64,000 nt of DNA. Origin: Microbacterium sp. LWO14-1.2. Lineage in GTDB: Bacteria > Actinomycetota > Actinomycetes > Actinomycetales > Microbacteriaceae. Positions within the stretch are counted from its first letter, which is position 1. The number at the start of each line of letters is the position of its first letter. The stretch lies in assembly GCF_038397715.1 (NCBI RefSeq), contig NZ_CP151633.1, forward strand, positions 3,472,001-3,536,000, read 5' to 3'. This document shows positions 48,171 to 56,159 of the stretch, one piece after another. The notes beneath the pieces were generated by a model. The model was given only the letters and a program-made list of their open reading frames with translations. It was not told where the DNA came from and made no database searches. The translations under genes were made by a program, and so were the position numbers.

Positions 48171-49549
48171 GCGACGCCGCCGCGGCCTCCGTCTCCATCT
48201 GGGACCGCGAGCGCGTCTGGGTGACGGCCGGTTCGGTGGCCCTGATCTTCCTGGCTGCCATCGAGGCACTGGCCGTCACCACTGTGATGCCGATCGTCAG
48301 CGACGCACTCGACGGGCAGGCGCTGTACGCGGTCGCGTTCGCGGGCACGCTCGCGACGAGCGTGATCGGGATGGTCGCCGCCGGCGCGTGGTCGGACGCG
48401 CGCGGCCCCCGGGGAGCTCTGTACGTCGCCGTCGCCCTGTTCATCATCGGCCTGCTGCTGTCGGGGTTCGCCACGACCATGCACCAGTTCCTCGTCGGAC
48501 GCTTGGTGCAGGGGCTCGGGACCGGCGGACAGACCGTCGCCCTGTACGTGGTCGTGGCCCGGCTCTACCCGCCGCATCTGCACGGGCGGATCTTCGCCGC
48601 GTTCGCGGCAGCGTGGGTGGTGCCGTCGATGATCGGACCGTTCCTCGCCGGGGCTGTCGCGGAGTACCTCGACTGGCGGTGGGCGTTCCTCGGCGTCGCG
48701 GCTCTCACCGCTGTCGCGTTCGTGATGATCGCCGTGCGCCTCCGTGGACTCGACCTGGGGCAGGGGGAGCCGCAGGACCGTCGGGCCCTCGTCGTGCGCA
48801 TGGCCCTGGCGGTCGTCGTCGCGGTGTTCGCCGTGGTGGTCGGGTTCAGTGCCGACATGGATGCCGCGATCGGCTGGCCCGTCGCCCTCGGGGCGATCGC
48901 CGTGATCGCCGTCGCCGTGGTGCCGCTGCTGCCTCGTCGGACCCTGCGCGCCGGACGCGGTCTGCCGAGCGTGGTGCTCATGCGGGGGATCGTCGCCGGC
49001 ACGTTCTTCGCGGCAGAGGCCTACATCCCCTACCTGCTCATCGAGCGGTACGGCTTCACTGCGACATGGGCGGGGCTCGCGCTCATGTTCGCCGCCTTCG
49101 CCTGGGCCGGGGCCTCGCAGCTGCAGGGCCGGTACGGCGAACGGCTCGGGAACCTGCGCATCACGCTGCTCAGCCTCGCGCTGCTGTTCGTCGCCATGGT
49201 CCTGGTGATCCTCGCTGCTCTGGGGGCCGTGTCGCCGGTGCTCGTCGTGATCGGCTGGGGCTTCGCCGGGGGAGGGATGGGGCTGCTCTATCCGCGGCTC
49301 ACCGTGCTCACCCTGGCCTATTCGGAGCCGGGCAACCAGGGGTTCAACTCGTCGGCGCTGTCGATCTCCGACTCCACGGGCGCTGCCATCGTGATCGCGG
49401 TGGCGGGTCTCCCGGTCGCCACCCTCGGCGGAGGCGTCGATGCCTTCCCCGTGGTCTTCGCGCTCTGCGTCGTGCTCATCGTCGTCGCGCTGATCCCGGG
49501 CCTGCGGCTCGGCCATGCCGCGGAGCCGGCCGCGACTCCCGGTCCGTGA
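48167..49549 (+). CDS. MFS transporter (drug/proton antiporter-like)
   Basis: 460-residue major facilitator with 12–14 hydrophobic helices. The loop 2–3 motif reads G-A-W-S-D-A-R-G-P-R-G, and the motif-C-like helix includes P-S-M-I-G-P-F-L-A-G-A. It resembles DHA2-type exporters. The ATG overlaps the C–S lyase by 4 bases, suggesting export of a product linked to that enzyme, but no substrate can be named. Confidence 0.85.
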   Translation: MSDAAAASVSIWDRERVWVTAGSVALIFLAAIEALAVTTVMPIVSDALDGQALYAVAFAGTLATSVIGMVAAGAWSDARGPRGALYVAVALFIIGLLLSGFATTMHQFLVGRLVQGLGTGGQTVALYVVVARLYPPHLHGRIFAAFAAAWVVPSMIGPFLAGAVAEYLDWRWAFLGVAALTAVAFVMIAVRLRGLDLGQGEPQDRRALVVRMALAVVVAVFAVVVGFSADMDAAIGWPVALGAIAVIAVAVVPLLPRRTLRAGRGLPSVVLMRGIVAGTFFAAEAYIPYLLIERYGFTATWAGLALMFAAFAWAGASQLQGRYGERLGNLRITLLSLALLFVAMVLVILAALGAVSPVLVVIGWGFAGGGMGLLYPRLTVLTLAYSEPGNQGFNSSALSISDSTGAAIVIAVAGLPVATLGGGVDAFPVVFALCVVLIVVALIPGLRLGHAAEPAATPGP

Positions 49550-49550
49550 G

Positions 49551-50120
49551 TCAGACGGCGGACCGCGACCGTGTTGATCCGGCGAGAGCCGTGATGCCCA
49601 GGTCGAAGATGCGATCGAGGCCCGCGGTCGCGTCGTCGCCGGCAGCGGGGGACGCTGCTCCGTAGCTGTCGGCGTGCATGCGCTGCTGCACGAGGGTCGC
49701 GTGACCGAGGATGAAGTGCATCAGTGCGACGGCCTTGTCCTGAGGGTCGTCGGCCCCGGCGCGGCGCAGTGCTTCTTCGAGAGCGGATTGGGCGTGTGAC
49801 GACCCGAGTCCGAGGGCAGAGGTGCTGAGCACCAATTCGGCGCCGTCGCGATACGTGAAGAGCGCGTCGCGGACGCGGCGGGCGAGCGGCAGGACGTCGT
49901 CTGCGACGGCGCGGAGGGGCGCGGTTATCCGGTCGCTGAGGGCGGCGAGCAGTTCCTGCTTGCTCGAGAAGTGCCAGTACAGTGCGCTGGGCTGCACGTC
50001 GAGGCGGGCGGCGATCCGCCGCATCGAGAGATCGGCCAGGCCGACCTCGTCGAGCAGGGCGAGAGCGACGTCGGCGACGCTGTCGCGGTCGTGTCGTGCC
50101 GAGTTGTGCTCCGGAGTCAT
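49551..50120 (-). CDS. TetR-family repressor, BioQ-like
   Basis: 189-residue TetR regulator: an N-terminal helix-turn-helix (M-R-R-I-A-A-R-L-D-V-Q-P-S-A-L-Y-W-H-F, about residues 34–52) and a helical ligand domain. It is divergent from bioY, with two T-G-A-A-C-N3-G-T-T-C-A palindromes between. These resemble the TGAAC-N3-GTTAC site I recall for BioQ of Corynebacterium and Mycobacterium. It is therefore probably the biotin-uptake repressor. The ATG has a TATAGT -10 at leaderless spacing. Its own end is one base from the convergent MFS stop. Confidence 0.85.
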   Translation of the reverse strand: MTPEHNSARHDRDSVADVALALLDEVGLADLSMRRIAARLDVQPSALYWHFSSKQELLAALSDRITAPLRAVADDVLPLARRVRDALFTYRDGAELVLSTSALGLGSSHAQSALEEALRRAGADDPQDKAVALMHFILGHATLVQQRMHADSYGAASPAAGDDATAGLDRIFDLGITALAGSTRSRSAV

Positions 50121-50126
50121 GACCTC

Positions 50127-50132
50127 ACTATA
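50127..50132 (-). promoter_or_regulatory. -10 hexamer (TATAGT), leaderless promoter of the BioQ-like gene
   Basis: Minus-strand TATAGT, 6 bases, ATG at 50120. The 8-base palindrome ACTATAGT (50127–50134) also provides a -10 for the opposite strand. Confidence 0.65.
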
Positions 50133-50134
50133 GT
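50129..50134 (+). promoter_or_regulatory. -10 hexamer (TATAGT) for bioY
   Basis: TATAGT overlaps the first base of the first operator repeat. The start of transcription would be near 50141, within the operators and ahead of the AGGAGGAAGA ribosome site of bioY. Confidence 0.6.
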
Positions 50135-50161
50135 GAACACCGTTCAGGTGAACACTGTTCA
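50134..50161 (+). promoter_or_regulatory. Two BioQ-type operators
   Basis: TGAAC-ACC-GTTCA (50134–50146) and TGAAC-ACT-GTTCA (50149–50161) are perfect 5-bp inverted repeats whose centres are 15 bases apart, on nearly one face of the helix for two helical turns. They overlap the bioY transcription start. They also sit just upstream of the repressor's own -10, so they can control both directions. Confidence 0.85.
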
Positions 50162-50173
50162 GGAGGAAGACCC

Positions 50174-50758
50174 ATGACCCAGCCCCGCACCGAGATCGGC
50201 CGCGATCTCGCCCGCATCGCCGTCTTCGCCGCGCTCATCGTCGTGCTCGGCACCGTCACGATCCCGCTCCCCGGGGGCGTGCCGATCACCGCGCAGACCC
50301 TCGGAGTGATGCTCGCCGGTGCCGTTCTCGGTCCCCGTCGCGCGCCGCTCGCGGTCGCGCTCGTGCTCGTCCTCGCGGCGGTCGGGCTCCCCGTCCTCGC
50401 CGGCGGACGCGGCGGCCTCGGAGTGTTCGTCGGACCGACAGCGGGGTATCTCCTCGGATGGGTGGTGGGCGCCGTCGTGATCGGTCTCATCGTCCGCGCG
50501 AACCGGATCACCTGGTGGCGCACGGCGCTGGGTGTGGTGGTCGGCGGGATCGCGGTGGTCTATGCCTTCGGCATCCCGGTGCAGGCGTTCGTGCTCGGCA
50601 TGGATCTCGCGCCCACCGCGCTGTCGAGCCTCGCCTTCCTGCCGGGGGACCTGCTCAAGGCCGCCGCCGCCACCGCTCTCGTCGTGGCTTTGCGCCGCGC
50701 GTACCCGCCGGCGTTCGGGCTGCGCTCGACGGCGCCCGCTCGCGCCCGTGCGGTCTGA
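50174..50758 (+). CDS. bioY: BioY family biotin transporter S-component
   Basis: Membrane substrate-binding unit of a biotin ECF transporter. The 194-residue protein has about six helices, with the BioY pattern I-P-L-P-G-G-V-P-I-T-A-Q-T-L-G-V (about residues 31–46) and G-G-R-G-G-L-G-V-F-V-G-P-T-A-G-Y (about 76–91). A strong AGGAGGA site precedes the ATG. It is followed by an ATPase and a T-component, forming BioYMN under BioQ-like control. Confidence 0.94.
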   Translation: MTQPRTEIGRDLARIAVFAALIVVLGTVTIPLPGGVPITAQTLGVMLAGAVLGPRRAPLAVALVLVLAAVGLPVLAGGRGGLGVFVGPTAGYLLGWVVGAVVIGLIVRANRITWWRTALGVVVGGIAVVYAFGIPVQAFVLGMDLAPTALSSLAFLPGDLLKAAAATALVVALRRAYPPAFGLRSTAPARARAV

Positions 50759-50776
50759 GGCCCAGGGCCCCGGGTT

Positions 50777-50805
50777 CTCTGTCGACCGACGCTCGGTCGA
50801 CAGAG
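50777..50805 (+). promoter_or_regulatory. 13-bp hairpin between bioY and bioM
   Basis: CTCTGTCGACCGA (50777–50789) pairs perfectly with TCGGTCGACAGAG (50793–50805) around CGC. It ends 2 bases before the likely GTG starts of bioM and would hide its ribosome site. No U-tract follows. Confidence 0.7.
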
Positions 50806-50810
50806 CCGTG

Positions 50811-51485
50811 GTGGACGGAATCTCCGTCGACGGGGTGTCCGTCGAGCGCGAGGGTCGGACGATCCTGCGGGAAGTGACGCTCGACCTCTCCGCCCGGCGG
50901 ACCGCTGTCATCGGCGCGAACGGGTCAGGCAAGTCGACGTTCGCGCGCCTGCTGAACGGCTTGGTCGCCCCGACGAGTGGAAGAGTCGTCGTGCGCGGAC
51001 GGGACGTGCAGCGAGACCTCAGAGCGGTGCGTCGCGAGGTCGGATTCGTCTTCACGGACCCGCAGGCGCAGATCCTCATGCCGACCCCCGCCGAGGATCT
51101 CGCACTCTCTCTGCGCGATGTTCCCAGCCCCGAGGCGAGCCTGCGCGTCGCGGCGATCCTGCACGAGCACGGTCTCGCCGATCACGCCGATGCCCCGGTG
51201 TCGACTCTCTCGGGAGGCCAACGGCAGCTGCTCGCACTGGCCTCCGTGCTCGCGACGACGCCGTCGCTGATCGTGGCGGATGAACCGACCACGCTGCTCG
51301 ATCTTCGGAACGCGCGTCGCGTCGGCGACCTCCTGCTGGCGCAGGACGCGCAGGTGGTCATCGTCACGCACGACCTCGACCTCGCGGCGCGGTGCGACCA
51401 CGCGGTGCTGTTCGAGGACGGGAGGGTCGCGGCATCCGGGAGGCCCGCCGTCGTGATCGAGCAGTACCGCCGGAGCTGCGCATGA
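50811..51485 (+). CDS. bioM: ECF transporter ATPase (BioM-like)
   Basis: 224-residue ABC ATPase energising biotin uptake. It has Walker A G-A-N-G-S-G-K-S-T (about residues 35–43), signature L-S-G-G-Q-R-Q-L and Walker B L-I-V-A-D-E-P-T, with the switch His in V-T-H-D-L. The start is uncertain: GTG 50808/50811 fits family length and lies just past the hairpin. GTG 50748 would overlap bioY and translate through the hairpin. It overlaps bioN in ATGA. Confidence 0.9.
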   Translation: MDGISVDGVSVEREGRTILREVTLDLSARRTAVIGANGSGKSTFARLLNGLVAPTSGRVVVRGRDVQRDLRAVRREVGFVFTDPQAQILMPTPAEDLALSLRDVPSPEASLRVAAILHEHGLADHADAPVSTLSGGQRQLLALASVLATTPSLIVADEPTTLLDLRNARRVGDLLLAQDAQVVIVTHDLDLAARCDHAVLFEDGRVAASGRPAVVIEQYRRSCA

Positions 51486-52075
51486 TCCAGCTCTACCGCC
51501 CCGGCGACAGCATGCTGCACCGTCTGCCGGCCACCCCCAAGCTCGCGGGACTGGCCGTCGTCGCGATCGCCGTGTCGGCGTTCGCGCTGGACGCGTGGTC
51601 GTCGACGGGGGTGCTGGTCGGCGTGTGCGCTCTGTACGTGCTGGCCCGGATGCCGTGGCGAGTGCTCGCGGCGGAGGTCTGGCGTCTCCGGTGGTTGGTG
51701 CTGGTGCTCGGTGGGTTCCTGTGGGTCTTCGTGTCGCCGATCGCCGCCTGGGTGAGCTCGACCCGCGTGGTCGCGTTGATCCTGCTCGCCGGGCTGCTCA
51801 CGCTCACCACCCGCATGGGGGATCTGCTCGCGACTCTGCGTCGCGCCCTCCGGCCGTTCCGCCGCTGGGGCGTCGACGTGGACGCCGTCGCGATGACGAT
51901 CTCCCTCGCGATCACGATGATCCCCGTGGTCGCCGGTTTCGCGAGCGATCTGCGTGACGCGCAACGGGCGCGGAACGTGCGGGTCGGCATCCGCGGCATC
52001 GTCCCGTTGCTCGTGCGCACGCTACGCCACGCGGACGACGTCGGCGATGCCCTCGCGGCGCGCGGGCTCGTCTGA
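51482..52075 (+). CDS. bioN: ECF transporter T-component (BioN-like)
   Basis: 197-residue transmembrane coupling subunit (CbiQ/BioN type) linking the ATPase to BioY. It has about five hydrophobic segments and the cytoplasmic coupling motif with A-R-x-x-R (D-A-Q-R-A-R-N-V-R, about residue 160). A second short basic motif with A-L-A-A-R-G lies near the end. The ATG overlaps the ATPase stop by 4 bases. Its last 54 bases overlap the convergent acyltransferase gene. Confidence 0.9.
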   Translation: MIQLYRPGDSMLHRLPATPKLAGLAVVAIAVSAFALDAWSSTGVLVGVCALYVLARMPWRVLAAEVWRLRWLVLVLGGFLWVFVSPIAAWVSSTRVVALILLAGLLTLTTRMGDLLATLRRALRPFRRWGVDVDAVAMTISLAITMIPVVAGFASDLRDAQRARNVRVGIRGIVPLLVRTLRHADDVGDALAARGLV

Positions 52076-53338
52076 GCCGCGGGCGAGCCGCACGGCGAGC
52101 CAGAAGGCGAGCACCGCGATGACGGCGGTCAGGACCGAGGTACCGGTCGTCAACAGCGTCACGACGCCGCCGATCCCGAGGACCACGGCCCACCGCAGCC
52201 GTCGATGCGAGGTCGTCGCCACCGGGGCCGCGCGATTCTCGAATCGACCGAGCAGCACGGCGATCAGCGCGGTCGCCGCAAGAGCGGTCGCGAGCCAGAG
52301 CGGACGCTCCGTCCACCAGCCTGCGCTCCCGGGTTCGGACGGCATGACTCCCGTCGTCAGAGCCACGAGGGCCGTCAGACCGGCCATCGTCAGCAGGACC
52401 GGCATGTGCCAGAGGTAGACGGTCATCGTGCGACGGTTGACGAACGCAGAGAACGCGGCGGGGAACGGGCGCAGGCTGATGCGCGCGATGCGCTCCCTGA
52501 GCAGGACGACAGCGCTCAGGTGCACGACGCCCACGAGGAGCAGCGCACCGGTCGGCGGGTTGATGTTCGCGACGAGGTCGGGGGAGTAGACGCCCGTGAG
52601 GAAGGTCGAGATCAGGGCACCGAGAGCGGCACCCCCGGTGATCGCGACCGTGCGGCGGCGCAGACGACCTATCGTGCCGTCGGCGAGGAAGAACCCGAGC
52701 TGCTGCACTGCGAGCCACACGAACGCGAGGTTCAGGAAGCCGATGCCGTCGACCCCGGTGGTCGCACGCGTGACGTCGACGGCGATCGACGCGAGCACGA
52801 GCATCGAGAGCGTCGCCACGGGCGCCCGGCGGTGGGCCGCGGCGAGAGCGGGCAGCAGCGCCTGGCACAGGAGGAACACGCCGAGGAACCACAGCGGCTG
52901 TCCGAATCGATAGCCGGCGGTGGCGACGATGTCGGCGGGGACACCGGCCAGACCCAGCACGGCGAGGAATGCGCCCACGACGCCGACCGACAGCGCGGCA
53001 GGGCGGAGCAGCCGGTGCACGCGGCCGGCGACGAAGGACGCGGCGGTTCCGCCCCTTTCCGCAGCGCGACGATGGGCGAGGAACCCCGCGAACCCGCCGA
53101 TGACGAAGAACAGCGGCATGACCTGCAGTGCCCAGCTGACCGGGACGATCCACCATGCACCGTCGCTCGCGTTCGCGAAGACGGGGCCGGAGTCGGTCAC
53201 GGTGACGCCGACCATGATGCCGTGGAGCACGACGACACCGAGCACGCAGAGGGCGCGGAGCAGGTCTATCCCGGTGTCCCGTCCCCGGGGCTCCGACGCG
53301 GGCGGAGCGGTGAGACGGGGTGCCTCGACGATGGCCAT
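52022..53338 (-). CDS. Acyltransferase family 3 membrane protein (OafA-like)
   Basis: 438-residue integral membrane acyltransferase with about ten helices. The family's catalytic N-terminal motif is G-I-D-L-L-R-A-L-C-V-L-G-V-V-V-L-H-G (about residues 23–40, conserved Arg and His). Such enzymes O-acetylate or succinylate cell-wall or exported glycans. The ATG has a strong GAGGAGG site. The extreme C-terminus is encoded antisense to bioN. The acceptor is unknown. Confidence 0.85.
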   Translation of the reverse strand: MAIVEAPRLTAPPASEPRGRDTGIDLLRALCVLGVVVLHGIMVGVTVTDSGPVFANASDGAWWIVPVSWALQVMPLFFVIGGFAGFLAHRRAAERGGTAASFVAGRVHRLLRPAALSVGVVGAFLAVLGLAGVPADIVATAGYRFGQPLWFLGVFLLCQALLPALAAAHRRAPVATLSMLVLASIAVDVTRATTGVDGIGFLNLAFVWLAVQQLGFFLADGTIGRLRRRTVAITGGAALGALISTFLTGVYSPDLVANINPPTGALLLVGVVHLSAVVLLRERIARISLRPFPAAFSAFVNRRTMTVYLWHMPVLLTMAGLTALVALTTGVMPSEPGSAGWWTERPLWLATALAATALIAVLLGRFENRAAPVATTSHRRLRWAVVLGIGGVVTLLTTGTSVLTAVIAVLAFWLAVRLARGSDEPARREGIADVVRVA

Positions 53339-53435
53339 GAGTCCTCCTCGGATCAGCTGTCCGAGGAGCGTATGAAGCCGGTGCGACCGCCCGCATCACA
53401 CCGGAGGGTCGTTCCACCCCCTACCGGAGAGGGAG

Positions 53436-54107
53436 TCAGGAGGCGGGTTCGACGAGACCCGTGTCGTAGGCGAGGATCACGGCGTGCACGCGATCGCGCA
53501 GTCCCAGCTTCGACAGCACCTTGCCGACGTGGGTCTTCACCGTCTGCTCGGCGATGAACAGGTCGGAGGCGATCTCGGAGTTCGAGCGGCCCCTGCCGAT
53601 CAGCACGAGAACCTCGCGCTCGCGATCCGTGAGGTCCGCGAGGGCGGTCGACGCCTTCGGAGCGCGGGGCCTGCGTCCGGCGAACTGCTCGATCATCCGC
53701 CGGGTCACGCTCGGAGCCAGCAGTGCATCGCCGGCCGCGACCACCCGGACGGCGTGCACGAGCTCCTCGGGCAGGGCGTCCTTGAGCAGGAACCCGCTCG
53801 CACCCGCCTCCAGCGCGTCGTACACGTAGTCGTCGATGTCGAAGGTCGTCAGCATGAGGATGCGGGGCACGTGCGCGGCCGGATAGGTCGGCCCGAGGAT
53901 GCGGCGGGTCGCCTCGATGCCGTCGACCTCCGGCATCCGCACGTCCATGAGGATCACGTCCGGGTCCAGCCGGGCCGCCATCGTCACTGCCTCCGCACCG
54001 GTCGCGGCCTGCCCCGCGACACGGATCCCCTCATGCGCATCCAACAGGGCGGCGAAGCCCGCGCGGACCATCGCCTGGTCGTCGGCGATCAGGACGGATA
54101 CGGTCAC
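53436..54107 (-). CDS. NarL/LuxR-family response regulator
   Basis: 223-residue transcriptional regulator. The receiver domain (residues 1–120) has D10/D-D acidic pocket, phospho-acceptor Asp55 in I-L-M-D-V-R-M-P and the conserved Lys109. The C-terminal LuxR-type HTH (about residues 155–215) has L-T-D-R-E-R-E-V-L and T-V-K-T-H-V. The GTG start overlaps the stop of the upstream kinase by 4 bases, marking a cognate pair. The target genes are not evident. Confidence 0.93.
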   Translation of the reverse strand: MTVSVLIADDQAMVRAGFAALLDAHEGIRVAGQAATGAEAVTMAARLDPDVILMDVRMPEVDGIEATRRILGPTYPAAHVPRILMLTTFDIDDYVYDALEAGASGFLLKDALPEELVHAVRVVAAGDALLAPSVTRRMIEQFAGRRPRAPKASTALADLTDREREVLVLIGRGRSNSEIASDLFIAEQTVKTHVGKVLSKLGLRDRVHAVILAYDTGLVEPAS

Positions 54108-55366
54108 GAGGTCTCCTCGGGGTCAATGGCAGAAGGATGCCGGGGCGCGGCGGTCGAGAAGGGCAGGGACGCCGTGACCTCCCAGCCTCCATCTGCGGTC
54201 GGGGAGGCGATGAACGTGCCGCCGAGCAGCTCGACCCGCTCCCGCATGCCGCGCAGGCCGTGACCCGATCCCCGGGACTCCGCGACCTCCTCGGGCGGCG
54301 AGTTGCGGACCCGGATGCTGATGGCGGCTGCGTCCGCCTGGAGGCGCACCGTCACCGCCGCTCCGTGCGCGTGGCGGACGGCATTGCTCAGAGCCTCCTG
54401 GGTGATGCGATACGCCGCGATCTGCACCGCCTGCGGTGCGTCGGCGACGGAGCCCGTGATCTCCAGGCCGACGGTCACCCCGGCGCGGCGGATCGTGTCG
54501 ACGAGAGCCGGTATGTCGTCGATGCGCTGCTGAGGTGCGAGCTCGACGGTCTGATCCTCGGTGCGCAGCACTCCCAGCATCCGCCGCATCTCCGTCAGCG
54601 ACGAGCGGGCGGTGGCCGCGATCCTCTCGAACTCCGCGACCGCGGCCTCGTCGAGCTCGGGCAGCCGATAGCGCGCGGTCGACGACTGCACCTGGATCAC
54701 CGACATGCTGTGGGCGATCACGTCGTGCAGCTCGCGCGCGATGCGCGTGCGTTCCTCGACGAGGGCTCGCCGCGACTCCTCGAGAGCCGAGTGCTCGCGC
54801 TCCCTGGTGAGCTCAGCCGCGACGCGCAGCCGGCCGGCGACGAGGGCGGAGATGAGGTAGGCGGCGGTGGCGACCGAGGCCGTGACGATGAGGTTCGCCG
54901 TGACGTTCGCCGCCACGGGAGCGCTCGAGACGACCTCCGAACGCAGCAAGGGCGCCGTCAGCGACGCCAGCGCACCGATCACGAGGGGGAAGGCTCCGAG
55001 TCGTGCGCCGTGCTGGAACGTCACCACGCTGACGGTGAGCACGAAGGCGAGGAGTGCCGGGACCGACCAGGGCCATGGCGCTTCGGTCGCCAGCTCGCCG
55101 GGCACCAGAAGGGGAAGTGCGAACGAGGCCGCTGTGGAGAGGGCGATCGCCCAGCGCGGCCGGGTGATGGCGAGCAGCGGTGCGCCGCAGGCCGCGGCGG
55201 CCAGGATGAACGAGAGGGGCAGGGGAGTGCCGTAGAGGACGGCCGCGAGCGGCACGAGGGTGGCGTAGAGCGTGACCGACGCGGCGCCGAGCAGTGACAG
55301 GACCACCACGCGGCGGGTGAGACGCGGGCGCTCCGTGCGCTGCCGATCCCGTGCCATGACTTTCAT
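54104..55366 (-). CDS. Sensor histidine kinase (HisKA_3 type)
   Basis: 420-residue membrane kinase paired with the NarL-type regulator. The N-terminal half holds about five to six hydrophobic helices with little extracellular loop, so it likely senses within or at the membrane. The dimerisation box [15 protein letters not shown] contains the phospho-His. The ATPase domain has [11 protein letters not shown] 55366 makes ATGA with dedA; ATG 55357 has the better-spaced AGGA site. Confidence 0.92.
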   Translation of the reverse strand: MKVMARDRQRTERPRLTRRVVVLSLLGAASVTLYATLVPLAAVLYGTPLPLSFILAAAACGAPLLAITRPRWAIALSTAASFALPLLVPGELATEAPWPWSVPALLAFVLTVSVVTFQHGARLGAFPLVIGALASLTAPLLRSEVVSSAPVAANVTANLIVTASVATAAYLISALVAGRLRVAAELTREREHSALEESRRALVEERTRIARELHDVIAHSMSVIQVQSSTARYRLPELDEAAVAEFERIAATARSSLTEMRRMLGVLRTEDQTVELAPQQRIDDIPALVDTIRRAGVTVGLEITGSVADAPQAVQIAAYRITQEALSNAVRHAHGAAVTVRLQADAAAISIRVRNSPPEEVAESRGSGHGLRGMRERVELLGGTFIASPTADGGWEVTASLPFSTAAPRHPSAIDPEETS

Positions 55367-55983
55367 CCTGCCAGGTGCGCGACCGGCGCGCGGCGACGGC
55401 GGGCCGCCGTGATCCGATCGATCACGAGGCCGAGGACGAGAGCGATCAGGATGCCGATGCCCGCGCTCACCAGGGGCTGGTCGCTGACCCAGCTGCCCGC
55501 GACGAGCCCGATGACCAGGCTGAGTGCGCTCCAGCTCGCGCCGGCGACGAGGCTCAGCGGCAGGAAGCGGCGCCACGCGAACCCGAGAGCACCGGCCGAC
55601 ATGTTGACGGCGACGCGACCGACCGGGATGTAGCGTGCGCCCAGGATCAGCGAGGCGCTGCGACGGTCGAGGGCGTGCTCGGCGTGGGCGAACGCGGCGG
55701 CGACCCGGGGCCGTCGCATCCACGCCCAGCGCGTCGTCCCCATCGACCGTCCGATCGCGAACGCGACGTTGTCGCCGATCGCGGCGCCGATCGCCGCGAT
55801 GAGACCGAGCGGCACCAGCATCCACCAGGCGCCCGTGGAGGCAGCGACCGCCGCCGCGGCGACCAGCACCGTCTCGCTCGGGACGGGTGGGAAGAACCCG
55901 TCGATCACGGTCACGGCGAACAGCACGAGGTACAGCCACGGAGAAGCGACGGTGTGCAGGATGAGCTCGTTGATGACGTCCAC
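55363..55983 (-). CDS. DedA family membrane protein
   Basis: 206-residue membrane protein of the DedA/VTT group, whose tested members flip undecaprenyl phosphate or phospholipids. The family motif F-F-P-P-V-P-S-E-T near residue 30 and the R-Y-I-P-V-G-R segment (about residue 120) are present, with four to six hydrophobic stretches. It starts with GTG at a leaderless promoter position and overlaps the kinase start, so it may share that transcript. Confidence 0.88.
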   Translation of the reverse strand: MDVINELILHTVASPWLYLVLFAVTVIDGFFPPVPSETVLVAAAAVAASTGAWWMLVPLGLIAAIGAAIGDNVAFAIGRSMGTTRWAWMRRPRVAAAFAHAEHALDRRSASLILGARYIPVGRVAVNMSAGALGFAWRRFLPLSLVAGASWSALSLVIGLVAGSWVSDQPLVSAGIGILIALVLGLVIDRITAARRRRAPVAHLAG

Positions 55984-55989
55984 CTGTGC

Positions 55990-55995
55990 AGGTTA
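55990..55995 (-). promoter_or_regulatory. -10 hexamer (TAACCT), leaderless promoter of dedA
   Basis: Minus-strand TAACCT, 6 bases, GTG at 55983. Confidence 0.55.
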
Positions 55996-56103
55996 GGAAC
56001 GCCGCACCGTCGAGGTCATCACTCCCGAGTATCGACCGTCTCACCCTGCAGAGTGAGATCCGCAGGCTGTCAGGACGCGGCGGGTGCTCCCAGCGCGGCG
56101 ATC

Positions 56104-56109
56104 TATACT
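56104..56109 (+). promoter_or_regulatory. -10 hexamer (TATACT) of the ABC-F gene
   Basis: TATACT is the best -10 in the 176-base gap between dedA and the ABC-F gene. It would give a 5' leader of about 45 bases containing GGGAGG. No attenuating peptide is obvious in the leader. Confidence 0.5.
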
Positions 56110-56159
56110 GGGAGGCTGGCCGCTCGGCCGACTTCCCCTCTGACGAACGGACATCCGCT

